64,000 nt of DNA from Xanthomonas sp. DAR 35659 (GCF_041242975.1 NZ_CP162488.1:796001-860000), one strand, 5' to 3'. Positions 1 to 9,415 are shown, numbered from the stretch's first letter. Notes: generated from the sequence alone by a model not told the origin. Made by a program: numbers and translations.

Positions 1-335
1 ACATGGAGCAGGAGGCGTTCCTGTTCGCGTCGCCGCGCGCGAAGTCGGGCAGGGTCTACCAGATGAACGCTATCTTCGCTCGGTGCGTCGAGCGCGCCGG
101 CATCAGCAAGCACGTGACGCCGCACACGATGCGCCACACCGCGGCGACGAACGCGGCGCACGCCGGCCTCGATGCCGCGACGATCCAGATGATGGGCGGA
201 TGGAAGACACGCGCCATGGCGGAACGGTACACTCACGCCGCTTCGATGCGGGACGCGATGGATGCCCTCCAGAGTCGGCTGACAAGCCGCAGGGTTACAC
301 CGAAATTGCAACGGCGATCGCGCAAATCCGCTTGA
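1..335 (+). CDS. Tyrosine recombinase (integrase), C-terminal part, cut by window edge
   Basis: C-terminal catalytic part of a tyrosine recombinase, the enzyme that integrates and excises mobile elements by a covalent 3'-phosphotyrosine intermediate. In the frame beginning at base 3, the visible 110 residues carry the HxxRH box (H41, R44, H45), the GGW box (W67) and the nucleophile in ERYTH (Y76), in the normal order and spacing. The upstream arm-binding and core-binding domains and the first catalytic Arg lie outside the window. The stop codon falls 10 bases before the 5' end of a tRNA gene on the same strand, so the gene belongs to an element that uses or abuts this tRNA. The frame is intact as far as seen. 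Family assignment is firm; the host element cannot be named. Confidence 0.85.
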   Translation, partial: MEQEAFLFASPRAKSGRVYQMNAIFARCVERAGISKHVTPHTMRHTAATNAAHAGLDAATIQMMGGWKTRAMAERYTHAASMRDAMDALQSRLTSRRVTPKLQRRSRKSA

Positions 336-345
336 AACCCTTTCA

Positions 346-421
346 GGGCCTATAGCTCAACGGTTAGAGCAGAGGACTCATAATCCTTTGGTTCCAGGTT
401 CGAATCCTGGTGGGCCCACCA
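346..421 (+). tRNA. tRNA with CAU anticodon, probably tRNA-Ile2 (lysidine-modified)
   Basis: A full cloverleaf: 7-bp acceptor stem GGGCCTA/TGGGCCC, D-arm GCTC/GAGC, anticodon stem GAGGA/TCCTT around the loop CTCATAA (anticodon CAT), T-arm CCAGG-TTCGAAT-CCTGG, discriminator A and an encoded CCA. CAU can mean elongator Met, initiator Met or the AUA-decoding tRNA-Ile2. The C4-G69 and C5-G68 pairs match the recognition pairs of TilS on E. coli tRNA-Ile2 and differ from elongator tRNA-Met, and overall it resembles E. coli ileX. I therefore favour Ile2. It lies between an integrase end and a type I restriction operon, as expected of a tRNA used as an insertion site. Confidence 0.93.
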
Positions 422-476
422 TCCAGACCGATGGCGATACTGTGGCGAAGTGGGCAATTCCGCTACGATTAGCGGG

Positions 477-2600
477 ATGAATCGCGAACAACTCAAAAAG
501 CTCGAAAACGACCTGTGGTCCGCAGCCGATAAGCTGCGAGCCAACTCCGATCTCAAGGCCAGCGAGTACAGCACTCCAGTGCTGGGCTTGATCTTCCTAA
601 AGTTCGCCGACAACAAATACCGCCAGCACCAAGCGGCCATCGAGCAGGAGTTCAAGAAGCTCCAGGGGACGCGTCGGGAGCGGAGCGAAGAAGAAATCGC
701 CATCGAAAAGTGCGGCTTTTACCTCAAGCCGATTGCTCGTTATGACTACCTGCTCAACCTTCCGGAGCGGATGGACATCGCCCAGGCGATCCGCCTCGCG
801 ATGGCCAGCATCGAAAAGACCAAGCCGGAACTGCAGGGCGTGCTGCCGCAGCAGGAGTACGACCGCTTCACCCGTAGCCCCAAGAACCAGCACATCCCCA
901 AGGATCTGCTCAAACTCTTCTCCGACATCCCGGTGGATGCCACGGGCGACGTGTTCGGCCAGATCTACGAATACTTCCTGGCCAACTTCGCCCTCAGCGA
1001 GGGCCAAGGCGGCGGCGAGTTCTTTACGCCCCGCTCCGTCGTCAAGCTGATGACCGAGATCATCGAGCCTCATGGCGGCAAAGTGTTCGACCCCGCCTGT
1101 GGTTCCGGCGGCATGTTCGTGCAGTCGGCCGAGTTCATCCACCAGCACCAGGCGGACAAGGCCGCCGACTTGGACGTGTTCGTCTGCGGCACCGAAAAGA
1201 CCCTGGAAACCGTCAAGCTCGCCAAGATGAACCTCGCCGTGAACAACCTGCGCGGCGATATCAAGCAGGCCAACACCTACTACGAAGACCCCTTCAACGC
1301 CTTCGGCTCCTTCGACTACGTGATGGCCAACCCGCCGTTCAACGTGGACGACGTTACGCTGGACGCCGTGGAAAAGGACCGCCGCTTCAACGCCTACGGC
1401 GTGCCGCGCAACAAGACCAAGACCAAGGCCGCGGCGGGCAAGAACGGCAAGGAAAAAGCCGTCGATACCGTCCCGAACGCCAACTATCTGTGGATCAACC
1501 TCTTCGCCACGTCGCTGAAGCCCGGCGGCCGCGCCGCGCTGGTGATGGCCAACTCGGCCAGCGATGCCCGCCACTCCGAGGCCGAGATCCGCCGCACGCT
1601 GATCGAGCAAAACCTCATCTATGGCATGCTCACGCTGCCGTCCAACTTGTTCTACACTGTCACCCTGCCGGCCACGCTGTGGTTCTTCGACAAGGGCAAG
1701 ACCGATGACAAGGTGTTGTTCATCGACGCCCGCAACATCTTCACCCAGGTGGACCGCGCCCATCGCGAGCTGAGCGACGAGCAGATCCAGAACATCGCCC
1801 TGATCCCCCGCCTACACAAGGGCCGGAGGCAGGAATTCGTGGACCAGGTGGACCGCTATCTGCACCAGGGCATGGCGCAACTCAAGGACGCAGCCGAGCA
1901 CATGCCGACGCTGAGCGAACGCCTGCTGGCCTCGCTGGCCGAAGAAGCGGCCGATGCCGAGACTAGTCAGGCTGCCAAGGGCGCCATTGCGACGCTTCAG
2001 ACGCAATGGGACCAACTCGCTGCGCTGGAACAGGCGCAAGCCAAGCACGAACGTACCCGCGGTCAGAAGCACAGCGTGGACCAGCGCAATGATGCCCAGC
2101 ACCTGCTGCGTGCCCAGTTCACGCCCTTCTTTAATGGCCTGCACGCAGCGGTGAAGGCGCTGGACAAGTCCATCCGCGAGATGGACAAGCGCAAGGCCGA
2201 GGCAGCCAAGGCAGATGGCAAGCGCGCCACCGCCAACCGCCAGACCAAGGGCGTGAAGGCGGCCGTGCAAGCCCTGCATGACGAACTGAAGGCCGCAGAG
2301 CTGTACTACCAGCATGTGACCTGGCTGCAGGAGCGATTCCCCAAGGCCGCCTACGAGGACGTCACCGGCCTGTGCAAGCTGGCCAGCCGTGAGGAGATTG
2401 CCGAGCAGGATTGGTCGCTCAACCCAGGGCGGTATGTGGGTGTGGTGATTGAGGAGGATGGGAAAACTGAGGAAGAGTTCCTCGCGGACTTGGCGGTTGC
2501 ACGCGATCAGCTTCAAGAACTGAGCGATGCAGCGGGCTCGCTTCAGCGCACCATTGCTGCCAATGTATCGGCCGTATTGGGTGAGGAGCCGACCACGTGA
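477..2600 (+). CDS. hsdM: Type I restriction-modification system, DNA methyltransferase subunit
   Basis: N6-adenine methyltransferase subunit of a type I restriction-modification complex (two HsdM, one HsdS, two HsdR). An N-terminal HsdM_N helical domain (residues ~5-150) precedes the N6-MTase domain with FFTPR (182-186), the SAM-binding motif DPACGSGGM (205-213) and the catalytic NPPF (285-288). A charged helical C-terminal region (~500-640) would contact HsdS. At 707 residues it is longer than E. coli HsdM (529) but in range for many HsdM proteins. I chose ATG 477 because the N-terminus MNREQLKKLENDLW matches the family; a GTG at 450 would add nine residues, and neither start has a strong ribosome-binding site. 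It overlaps hsdS by one base. Confidence 0.96.
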   Translation: MNREQLKKLENDLWSAADKLRANSDLKASEYSTPVLGLIFLKFADNKYRQHQAAIEQEFKKLQGTRRERSEEEIAIEKCGFYLKPIARYDYLLNLPERMDIAQAIRLAMASIEKTKPELQGVLPQQEYDRFTRSPKNQHIPKDLLKLFSDIPVDATGDVFGQIYEYFLANFALSEGQGGGEFFTPRSVVKLMTEIIEPHGGKVFDPACGSGGMFVQSAEFIHQHQADKAADLDVFVCGTEKTLETVKLAKMNLAVNNLRGDIKQANTYYEDPFNAFGSFDYVMANPPFNVDDVTLDAVEKDRRFNAYGVPRNKTKTKAAAGKNGKEKAVDTVPNANYLWINLFATSLKPGGRAALVMANSASDARHSEAEIRRTLIEQNLIYGMLTLPSNLFYTVTLPATLWFFDKGKTDDKVLFIDARNIFTQVDRAHRELSDEQIQNIALIPRLHKGRRQEFVDQVDRYLHQGMAQLKDAAEHMPTLSERLLASLAEEAADAETSQAAKGAIATLQTQWDQLAALEQAQAKHERTRGQKHSVDQRNDAQHLLRAQFTPFFNGLHAAVKALDKSIREMDKRKAEAAKADGKRATANRQTKGVKAAVQALHDELKAAELYYQHVTWLQERFPKAAYEDVTGLCKLASREEIAEQDWSLNPGRYVGVVIEEDGKTEEEFLADLAVARDQLQELSDAAGSLQRTIAANVSAVLGEEPTT

Positions 2601-3928
2601 TGCAAGAGCCCATCCTTTTTTCTGATCTCATCGCCGAAACTAAAGATGGCGAGTGGGGTGAAGGGCAAGAAGCGCCGGGTCACGTGCTGTGTGATGTGAT
2701 CCGAGGAACAGATTTCGCTGGCCTGAATGCTCCAGGAATTGAGCTGCCGCAGCGCTGGATTCCCGAGCATCTAGTTGCTCGCAAGGCGCTGGCGGCTGAT
2801 GACATCCTAATCGAAACAGCAGGTGGCACTGCCAAGCAACCGACAGGCAGAACCGCCCTCATCACAAAAAAATTCTTGGCTTCCCGAAAAGGCCGGCCGG
2901 TCTTGTGTTCAAGCTTCGCCCGACATCTGCGAGTTGACCAAGCCAAAGCTCACCCGATCTACCTGTATTACGTGCTCCAGGCGCTCTATACATCGGGGTA
3001 CATGGCGGTCTTCAATCTGCAGCACACAGGCGTTGCCCGGTTCCAGTTCACAGCCTTCAGGACAAAGACGCGGCTCACGCTACACGAGAGCACTGCTCAG
3101 CCCAAGATTGCGGCGACGCTCAGGAGCTACGACGACCTGATCGCCAACAACCAGGGCCGCATCGCCTTGCTGGAGTCCATGGCCGAAGAGATCTACCGCG
3201 AGTGGTTTGTGCGGATGCGGTTTCCTGGCGCGAAGTCAGCGACATTCGAGAAAGGAGTGCCGACCGACTGGACACATAAGCCTATCCTCGCCGCTTTCAA
3301 TTTCTACGGCGGCGCTACGCCATCCAAGGACAATCCGCGCTTCTGGGTGGATGGGGATGTGAATTGGTACACGCCAACTGACATCACTGGTACTTCTAGC
3401 CCGTATCTTGAAGAATCGGCAGATAAGTGCACTGATGAGGGTCTGCAGAGTTGTTCAGCCAATCTCTTCCCTGCCTATTCGATCATGATGACAAGCCGCG
3501 CAACGATTGGCGCCATCGGCATCAATTGCGTGCCGGCCTGCACGAACCAAGGTTTCATCACCTGTATTCCGAACCAGCGATACCCACTGACCTATCTCTA
3601 TCACTGGCTAAAGCTCGCCAAGCCGCACTTTGAGATGCTGTCTGGTGGCGCGACCTTCGCTGAGTTGACCAAGGGGACTTTCAAGCGGATTTGCATCCTT
3701 ACACCACCCGAGAAGCTGGTCGCCGCCTACGAGGAGCAGGTTAGGCCAATGTTTGATCAAGTGGAATCACTAACCAAGATCAATCGCAGGTTGCGCGCTA
3801 CCCGCGATGCTCTGCTCCCCCGACTGATCTCGGGAAAACTCCGCGTCGATGCGTTAGACATCCAGTTCCCGCCCAGCATGCAGCAGCCGCCTGCAGAGTT
3901 CGCGCATCCTGCGGCAATCTCCAGTTAG
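2600..3928 (+). CDS. hsdS: Type I restriction-modification system, specificity subunit
   Basis: Sequence-recognition subunit that sets the bipartite target of the methylase and nuclease. About 443 residues with the usual two-part layout: target-recognition domain 1 (~1-150), a conserved helical spacer with SYDDLIANNQGRIALLESMA (~175-195) followed by AEEIYREWFVRMRFPG, domain 2 (~225-375), and a second helical spacer near the C-terminus (LTKINRRLRATRDALLPRLISGKL). The ATG overlaps the hsdM stop as TGATG, implying translational coupling; an in-frame GTG at 2597 is an alternative. The first domain lacks the usual strong family signature, as expected because these domains diverge fastest. Recognition sequence cannot be predicted. 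Confidence 0.94.
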   Translation: MQEPILFSDLIAETKDGEWGEGQEAPGHVLCDVIRGTDFAGLNAPGIELPQRWIPEHLVARKALAADDILIETAGGTAKQPTGRTALITKKFLASRKGRPVLCSSFARHLRVDQAKAHPIYLYYVLQALYTSGYMAVFNLQHTGVARFQFTAFRTKTRLTLHESTAQPKIAATLRSYDDLIANNQGRIALLESMAEEIYREWFVRMRFPGAKSATFEKGVPTDWTHKPILAAFNFYGGATPSKDNPRFWVDGDVNWYTPTDITGTSSPYLEESADKCTDEGLQSCSANLFPAYSIMMTSRATIGAIGINCVPACTNQGFITCIPNQRYPLTYLYHWLKLAKPHFEMLSGGATFAELTKGTFKRICILTPPEKLVAAYEEQVRPMFDQVESLTKINRRLRATRDALLPRLISGKLRVDALDIQFPPSMQQPPAEFAHPAAISS

Positions 3929-3969
3929 CAACTCTTCTTCCCCACAACCAGCAACACCAGGAAGGTGCC

Positions 3970-6900
3970 GTGGTCGCCGCGAAGAACTTCATCAGCGAAG
4001 ACGATATCGAGCAGGCTTTGCTGCAGCGGTTGCAGCACCAATGCGGCTTCGATGTACTGAACTGCTTCACGGCCCGGTCCGATGATCTGAACGACGGCTC
4101 CGGCCGCGCCGACAAGCGCGAGGTGATCCTGGCCGGCCGCTTGCGTGCCGCACTGGAGCGGCTGAACCCACAGGCCCCGGCCAGCGCGGTCGACGAGGCC
4201 CTGGCCCAATTGGTGCAGCCACGCAATGCAATGAGCCTGGTGGCAGCCAACCGGGAAATGGACGGGCTGATCCGCGACGGTGTACCAGTGACTTACAAGC
4301 CGGAGACCGGGCCGCAGGCCGGGCAGACAGTAACCGAGCGGCTGAAGGTGATCGATTTCGATGCGCCCGACCCACGCATCGGCCGCAACCACTATCTGGC
4401 GGTGAGCCAGCTATGGGTTCGCGGCGAACATGGCTACCGTCGGCCCGACCTGTTGCTGTACGTGAACGGCCTGCCGCTGGTGTTTGTGGAGTTGAAGAAC
4501 AGCAACGTCAAACTGCGCGCGGCGTTCGACGACAACCTCACGAACTACAAGGCCGAGCTTCCACAGCTGTTCACCGCCAATGTGCTGTGCGTGCTGAGCA
4601 ATGGCATCGAGACCCGGCTGGGCAGCATCACCGCGCAGTGGGAGCACTTCTTCGCCTGGCTGCGGGTGAACGACGAGAAGGATACGCTGGACCGCAAGGC
4701 GATTGCCGCCCAGGGCCTGAGTGTGGAGTTGGCCGTCTCCGGCCTGCTGACGCCGGAGCGGTTGCTGGACTATGTGGAAAACTTCTGCGTGTTCTACCGC
4801 GAGACGCAGAAGATCATCGCGCAGAACCACCAGTTTCTGGGTGTGAACAAGGCCTTCGAGCAATTCAAGCGCCGGCGCGAGTTGGGCGGCAGGCTTGGTG
4901 TGTTTTGGCACACGCAGGGCTCGGGAAAAAGTTTCTCGATGGTGTTCTACACGCGCAAGATCTTCCGCAAGCTCACCGGCAACTTCACCTTCGTGGTGGT
5001 GACCGACCGGGACGATCTGGATGGGCAGATCTACCGCAACTTCCTGCACACCGGCGTGGTGGCGCCCAAGGACGATGTGCGCCCGAAGGGGAGCGCTCAG
5101 CTGCGTGAGATGCTGGGCAAGAATAAGCGCGTGGTGTTCACGCTGATCCAGAAGTTCCGCTACGACAAGGGCAAGGATTACCCGGTGTTGTCCGGCCGCG
5201 ACGACATTGTCGTCATCGTCGATGAGGCGCATCGCACGCAATACGCCGGCTTGGCCGGGAACATGCGCGCCGGCCTGCCCAAGGCCAACTTCCTCGCCTT
5301 TACCGGTACGCCGCTGCTGGGCCAGGAGCGCAAGACCAACGCCTGGTTCGGCGACTACGTGTCCGAGTACAACTTCCAGCAGAGTGTGGAAGACGGCGCC
5401 ACGGTGCCGCTGTTTTACGAAAAGCGCGTGCCGGAGGTGCTGATCCAGAACGACGATCTGAGCGAAGAGTTCGCCGAGATCCTGGAAGACGAGAACCTCG
5501 ACAGCGAGGCGCAGGAGAAGCTGGAGAGGCGCTTCGCGCAAGAGATGGAGGTGGTCAAGCGCGAGGACCGGCTAGACACGATCGCACGCGATATCGTCTA
5601 CCACTTTCCTCGCCGCGGCTACCTGGGCAAGGGCATCGTCATCTCGGTGGACAAGTTCACCGCCGTGACGATGTTCGACAAAGTGCAGGCGCTGTGGAAA
5701 GCCGAGATCAAGGCGCTGAACGGCCGCATCGCCGCCACGCAGAACGATGTGGAGCGGCAGCGTTTGAAGCAGTTGAAGGCCTGGATGGGTACGGTGCGAA
5801 TGGCGGTGATCGTCAGCGAGGAGGCCGGCGAAGAGGACAAGTTTGCCAAGAAGAAGCTCGACATCAAGCCGCACCGCCAACGCATGAATGCGCTGGACGA
5901 GCATGGCCACGACATCGAGTTCAACTTCAAAGATTCGGACCACCCGCTGCAGCTGGTGTTCGTCTGCGCCATGTGGTTGACGGGATTCGACGCGCCGACG
6001 GTGAGTACGCTCTACCTCGACAAGCCCATGCAGGGCCATACGCTGATGCAGACCATCGCACGGGCCAACCGGGTGAGTGGACACGAAATCCTGGGCGTGG
6101 CGAAGCGGCACGGCGAGATCGTGGACTACTACAACGTCTTCCGCCGCATGAAGAAGGCGCTGCGCGACTACGCTGCCGGTCCCGAGGACGACGAACTCCC
6201 GGTGCGGGACAAGAGCCACTTGTTCGCACTGCTGGACGACGCCATCGAGCAGGGCCTAGCTTACTGCCAGAGCCAGGACGTGCCGCTGCACGAGGCGCTG
6301 GACCGCGGCGACGTGTTCACGAAACTCGGCCAGTTCAATGGTTTTGCCAACACGCTGCTGGCCAGCAATGAACAGCGCAAGTCCTTTAATGTTTACGAAA
6401 ACGCGATCTCCTCGCTCTATGAAGCCTGCAAGCCCGAGGTGTTGGGCCGCAAGCTGAGCCGCGTGGTGTCGGCCTTTCAATACTTGCGCGGCGTGATGGA
6501 CAGCATCGTCGAGCAAGCCGACATCGACAGCGCGGTGCAGCGCATCGAGGCGCTGCTGGACGCCAGTGTGGTCGTCGACAATGCCGAGAAGTTTTCCATC
6601 AAGGAGTTCGCAGCGCAGTACGAGATCGTGCAGCGTGGTAAGGCCTGGGATCTCAGTAAGGTGAGCGTCGAGAAGCTGCGGGAGGAGTTCAAGCAGGCGC
6701 CGTTCAAGAATATCGAGATTGCCGATTTGCAGGCCTTCCTGCAACGCAAACTGACCGAGATGCTGGCTCAGAACAGCACTCGGTTGGATTTCCTTCAGCG
6801 GCTGCAGAACGTGATCGATGCCTACAACTCGGGCGCCACTTCTACCGAGAACTATTACGACGAGTTGACCGCGTATGCAGAAGAGCTCAAGGAGGAGGCC

Positions 6901-7230
6901 GAGCGGCATATTCGTGAAGGGCTAACCGAGGACGAACTGGAGCTGTTCGATCTGCTGAGGAAGGATTCCCTCACCCAGGAGGAAACACAGCGCGTGAAGC
7001 TTGCGGCCAAGCATCTTTTGCGGCGTTTGGTGGAAGAGCAGCCTAAGGTGCTAGTGCAGAACTGGCATCAGAGCGCGCAGACGCAGAAGCAGGTACGTGC
7101 CGAAATCGAGCGTGTGCTCGATGCCGACCTGCCGGAAAGTTACGACCGCACCACGTTCAAGCAGAAGTGCGACAACGTTTACGACCTTGCCGTTGAGTAC
7201 GCACTGCGTGGTAGGAAGTGGGCGGCCTAA
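3970..7230 (+). CDS. hsdR: Type I restriction-modification system, endonuclease/translocase subunit
   Basis: ATP-driven DNA translocase and nuclease subunit, 1086 residues. The N-terminal HsdR_N nuclease domain shows the PD-(D/E)xK core as RRPDLLLYV (~157) and VFVELKN (~171-177). The superfamily 2 helicase motor follows: Walker A in TQGSGKS (~317), DEAH in VDEAHRTQY (~417-420) and motif III TGTP (~445). The second RecA-like domain carries FVCAMWLTGFDAP and QTIARANR, and the C-terminal part is helical (DUF3387-like). The start is GTG, 41 bases after hsdS. All catalytic motifs are present, so the system is probably active. Its 3' end lies only 26 bases from the next, opposite-strand gene, which marks the likely right side of the insertion. 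Confidence 0.96.
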   Translation: MVAAKNFISEDDIEQALLQRLQHQCGFDVLNCFTARSDDLNDGSGRADKREVILAGRLRAALERLNPQAPASAVDEALAQLVQPRNAMSLVAANREMDGLIRDGVPVTYKPETGPQAGQTVTERLKVIDFDAPDPRIGRNHYLAVSQLWVRGEHGYRRPDLLLYVNGLPLVFVELKNSNVKLRAAFDDNLTNYKAELPQLFTANVLCVLSNGIETRLGSITAQWEHFFAWLRVNDEKDTLDRKAIAAQGLSVELAVSGLLTPERLLDYVENFCVFYRETQKIIAQNHQFLGVNKAFEQFKRRRELGGRLGVFWHTQGSGKSFSMVFYTRKIFRKLTGNFTFVVVTDRDDLDGQIYRNFLHTGVVAPKDDVRPKGSAQLREMLGKNKRVVFTLIQKFRYDKGKDYPVLSGRDDIVVIVDEAHRTQYAGLAGNMRAGLPKANFLAFTGTPLLGQERKTNAWFGDYVSEYNFQQSVEDGATVPLFYEKRVPEVLIQNDDLSEEFAEILEDENLDSEAQEKLERRFAQEMEVVKREDRLDTIARDIVYHFPRRGYLGKGIVISVDKFTAVTMFDKVQALWKAEIKALNGRIAATQNDVERQRLKQLKAWMGTVRMAVIVSEEAGEEDKFAKKKLDIKPHRQRMNALDEHGHDIEFNFKDSDHPLQLVFVCAMWLTGFDAPTVSTLYLDKPMQGHTLMQTIARANRVSGHEILGVAKRHGEIVDYYNVFRRMKKALRDYAAGPEDDELPVRDKSHLFALLDDAIEQGLAYCQSQDVPLHEALDRGDVFTKLGQFNGFANTLLASNEQRKSFNVYENAISSLYEACKPEVLGRKLSRVVSAFQYLRGVMDSIVEQADIDSAVQRIEALLDASVVVDNAEKFSIKEFAAQYEIVQRGKAWDLSKVSVEKLREEFKQAPFKNIEIADLQAFLQRKLTEMLAQNSTRLDFLQRLQNVIDAYNSGATSTENYYDELTAYAEELKEEAERHIREGLTEDELELFDLLRKDSLTQEETQRVKLAAKHLLRRLVEEQPKVLVQNWHQSAQTQKQVRAEIERVLDADLPESYDRTTFKQKCDNVYDLAVEYALRGRKWAA

Positions 7231-7255
7231 TGGCAGCAACAAAGCCACTGCGCGC

Positions 7256-7924
7256 TCAGTCGCGCTCGAAGCGCTGCAATTCGTCCAGTTGCGCCAGCGC
7301 CTTGCGCAGGCTGCCGCCGCTCAAGGAATCGTCCATCTTCCGGCCGAACTCGGCGCGTTGCGGGCGGCGCGCCCAGCGATGGAACCACCAGGTCGCCAGC
7401 AGGCCGGCGACGCCGATGCCGTAGCCGCTCCACACCAGTGCAGGCGCCTTGGCCAGTAGATCGACATCGCTCAGGCCAGCCAAGGTCTGAAGGACAGCGA
7501 TCCACAGGAACCACCACGGCAGACCGGCGACCATGCCGCTGCGGATGTACAGCGTGCGTGCGCGCAGCATCTGCTTCTGGATGCCGAGCACCGGCTGCGA
7601 ATAGTCGATGTTGCCGATCTGCCCCAGCACCACGCCCGCGGCGACGATCGTCAGCACGCCATACGCCTGCACCAGCACGCCGGCGACGATGGACGAGGCG
7701 TGCGCAGGCTGGCTCATCCACAGCAGCGAAGCGAGCAGGAGGAAGGCGATGCCGAACAGGATCTGCACGATCTGGCCCCGGAACAGCGGGCGCAGGCTAC
7801 CGCGCGTCTTGTCCAGTTTGCGCTCGCGCAGTTCGTGCAGCTTCAGCGTGTTGTCCAGTTGCAGCCGGCGGTCCAGCGATTGCCAGGCCGATTTGAAGTC
7901 GTCGAGTTCCATCGTGGTCTCCAT
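7256..7924 (-). CDS. Multi-pass inner-membrane protein paired with an ECF sigma factor
   Basis: About 222 residues: a soluble N-terminus (METTMELDDFKSAWQSLDRRL), a basic stretch, then about four hydrophobic segments (roughly residues 48-68, 77-97, 128-150 and 165-185) and a charged cytoplasmic tail. It starts eight bases after the stop of the ECF sigma gene, so the two are co-transcribed. That position is typical of an anti-sigma or sensor partner, but no zinc-binding anti-sigma motif (HxxxCxxC) is present, so the anti-sigma role is inference. The N-terminal pattern ExDDFKxAWQxL recurs in uncharacterised xanthomonad membrane proteins encoded beside ECF sigma factors. Confidence 0.8.
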   Translation of the reverse strand: METTMELDDFKSAWQSLDRRLQLDNTLKLHELRERKLDKTRGSLRPLFRGQIVQILFGIAFLLLASLLWMSQPAHASSIVAGVLVQAYGVLTIVAAGVVLGQIGNIDYSQPVLGIQKQMLRARTLYIRSGMVAGLPWWFLWIAVLQTLAGLSDVDLLAKAPALVWSGYGIGVAGLLATWWFHRWARRPQRAEFGRKMDDSLSGGSLRKALAQLDELQRFERD

Positions 7925-7932
7925 GTCGGGTC

Positions 7933-8457
7933 TTATCGGAATTCGTCGCGGATGCGCTGTTTCAGGCGTCCGATCTTGGTGGAGACATTGCTTTCGGTGA
8001 TGCCGAGGATCTGGGCGATCTCGCGTTGCGGGCGGTCTTCGAGATAGAGCAGCAACAGCGCGCGGTCCAGCGGCGGCTGGCGGGCGATGACGTCCTGCAG
8101 CAGGCGAAGCCGCTGTTCGTTCTCCGGGTCCGCGGCGTTGCCGTCGGCCATGTCGTGCAGGGTTTCGTCCAGGGGCATCGCGTCGTGCCGCTGCCGCAGT
8201 TCGCGGTTGCGCAGGTGGCTGATCGCCACGTTCAGCGCGATCCGGTACATCCAGGTGCTGACGCTGCGCGCCGGGTCGTACTTCGGCCAGGCGTGCCAGA
8301 GCTGCGCCGCGATTTCCTGGGCCAGGTCGGCGCGGTCCTCGGCGCCGCGCGCATAGCTGCCGGCGACCTTGAACACGATGCCGGAATGGCGCTGCAGCAG
8401 CGCACTGAAGGCATCTCGGGCGTGGTTCGCGGTCATGGCGGTTGCGATGGTATCCAT
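7933..8457 (-). CDS. ECF-family RNA polymerase sigma factor
   Basis: Extracytoplasmic-function sigma factor, ~174 residues. Region 2 includes the core-binding/-10 segment DLAQEIAAQLWHAWPKYDP and WMYRIALNVAISHLR; region 4 has LYLEDRPQREIAQILGITESNVSTKIGRLKQRI, the -35-binding helix-turn-helix. The chosen ATG at 8457 gives MDTIATAMTANHARD. The open frame runs 29 codons further upstream, but that part is Arg/Gly-rich and does not look like sigma sequence. It is first in a two-gene unit with the downstream membrane protein. The signal it responds to is unknown. Confidence 0.9.
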   Translation of the reverse strand: MDTIATAMTANHARDAFSALLQRHSGIVFKVAGSYARGAEDRADLAQEIAAQLWHAWPKYDPARSVSTWMYRIALNVAISHLRNRELRQRHDAMPLDETLHDMADGNAADPENEQRLRLLQDVIARQPPLDRALLLLYLEDRPQREIAQILGITESNVSTKIGRLKQRIRDEFR

Positions 8458-8665
8458 TGGTTCACCGGCGCGGGCTTCGCGCCTCTCGAAACCATGATTC
8501 GCGCCAGCGCGCGGAATCTCACACCCCCCAGCAAGAACTTTCAAGGAGATGCCGGCCCCGAGTCCCGCGGTGATGACTTGCAGTACGTCGGCGATACCAC
8601 TGGGGGGCCTCCAGTGGCAAAACCGCCAGGCTCACCATGCGAACACACCTGAGGCGGCCGCCGGC

Positions 8666-9415
8666 TCAGCCCGCCTCCGCCGCCCACTGCACTGCATCCG
8701 CCCCGGCCGGCAGATACAGCGGCGTCGACGCATCGGTTGCCGCGCGCCAGACGGCTTCGGCAACGTCCTGCATGCGTGTCCCGGGGCCGGTGGATTCGGC
8801 CATCCGCGCGATGGTGTGGCGCATGAACTCGCCATAGACCGCGTCGTCCATGCCGCGCAGGCGGGTGCGCGCGGTGTCGCGAAAACGCGTCTCGCCAGAA
8901 GACCCGGGCAGCACGAGGCGCACGCGCACGCCGAACGGCTCGACTTCGCTCGCCAGCGATTCGGTGAAGGCATTCACCGCCGCCTTGGCCGCGCGGTAGA
9001 CGCCGACCAGTGGCAACGGCTTGTAGGTGACGCTGGAGGTGACGTTCACCACGATGCCTTCGCCGCGCGCGCGCATCTGCGGCAGCACGGCCTGGGTGAG
9101 CGCCATCGTGCCGAAGGTGTTGGTGTCGAACAGGGCGCGCACGGTGTCCATGTCCATCAGCTCGAACGGGGCGGGCGCGCCGAAGCCGGCGTTGTTGACC
9201 AGCACGTCGATGGGGCCGGCCGCTTCGACGGCCGCGCGGATGCTCTGCGCGTCGGTGACGTCCAGCGGCAGCACGCGCAGCTGTGGCGACGGCGGCAGCA
9301 GGTCCTCGCGCGGGGTGCGCATGGTGGCGAGCACCCGCCAGTCGCGGGCGAGGAAGTAGCGCGCGGTTTCCAGGCCGAAGCCGGAGGAGCAGCCGGTGAT
9401 CAGGACGGTCTTCAA
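8666..9415 (-). CDS. Short-chain dehydrogenase/reductase (SDR family oxidoreductase)
   Basis: NAD(P)-dependent oxidoreductase of the classical SDR family, 249 residues. Visible motifs are TGCSSGFG (cofactor loop, 7-14), NNAG (74-77), catalytic Ser at ~127, and YRAAK (Tyr140, Lys144). The start is TTG at 9415, supported by AAAGG seven bases upstream and by the normal SDR N-terminus KTVLITG; the open frame continues upstream without family-like sequence. It is divergent from the araC-type gene at 9513 with under 100 bases between, an arrangement in which the regulator often controls the oxidoreductase. The substrate is unknown. Confidence 0.92.
   Translation of the reverse strand: MKTVLITGCSSGFGLETARYFLARDWRVLATMRTPREDLLPPSPQLRVLPLDVTDAQSIRAAVEAAGPIDVLVNNAGFGAPAPFELMDMDTVRALFDTNTFGTMALTQAVLPQMRARGEGIVVNVTSSVTYKPLPLVGVYRAAKAAVNAFTESLASEVEPFGVRVRLVLPGSSGETRFRDTARTRLRGMDDAVYGEFMRHTIARMAESTGPGTRMQDVAEAVWRAATDASTPLYLPAGADAVQWAAEAG

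Noticed and set aside
7231..7255. Right-hand attachment site duplicating the tRNA 3' end after hsdR
   Set aside because: No repeat of GGTTCGAATCCTGG or TGGGCCCACC is visible there, so the element boundary cannot be set by a direct repeat.
8476..8502. PIP-box-like pair TTCGC ... TTCGC upstream of the ECF gene
   Set aside because: The spacer is 17 bases rather than the 15 of HrpX PIP boxes, and no -10 follows at the right distance.
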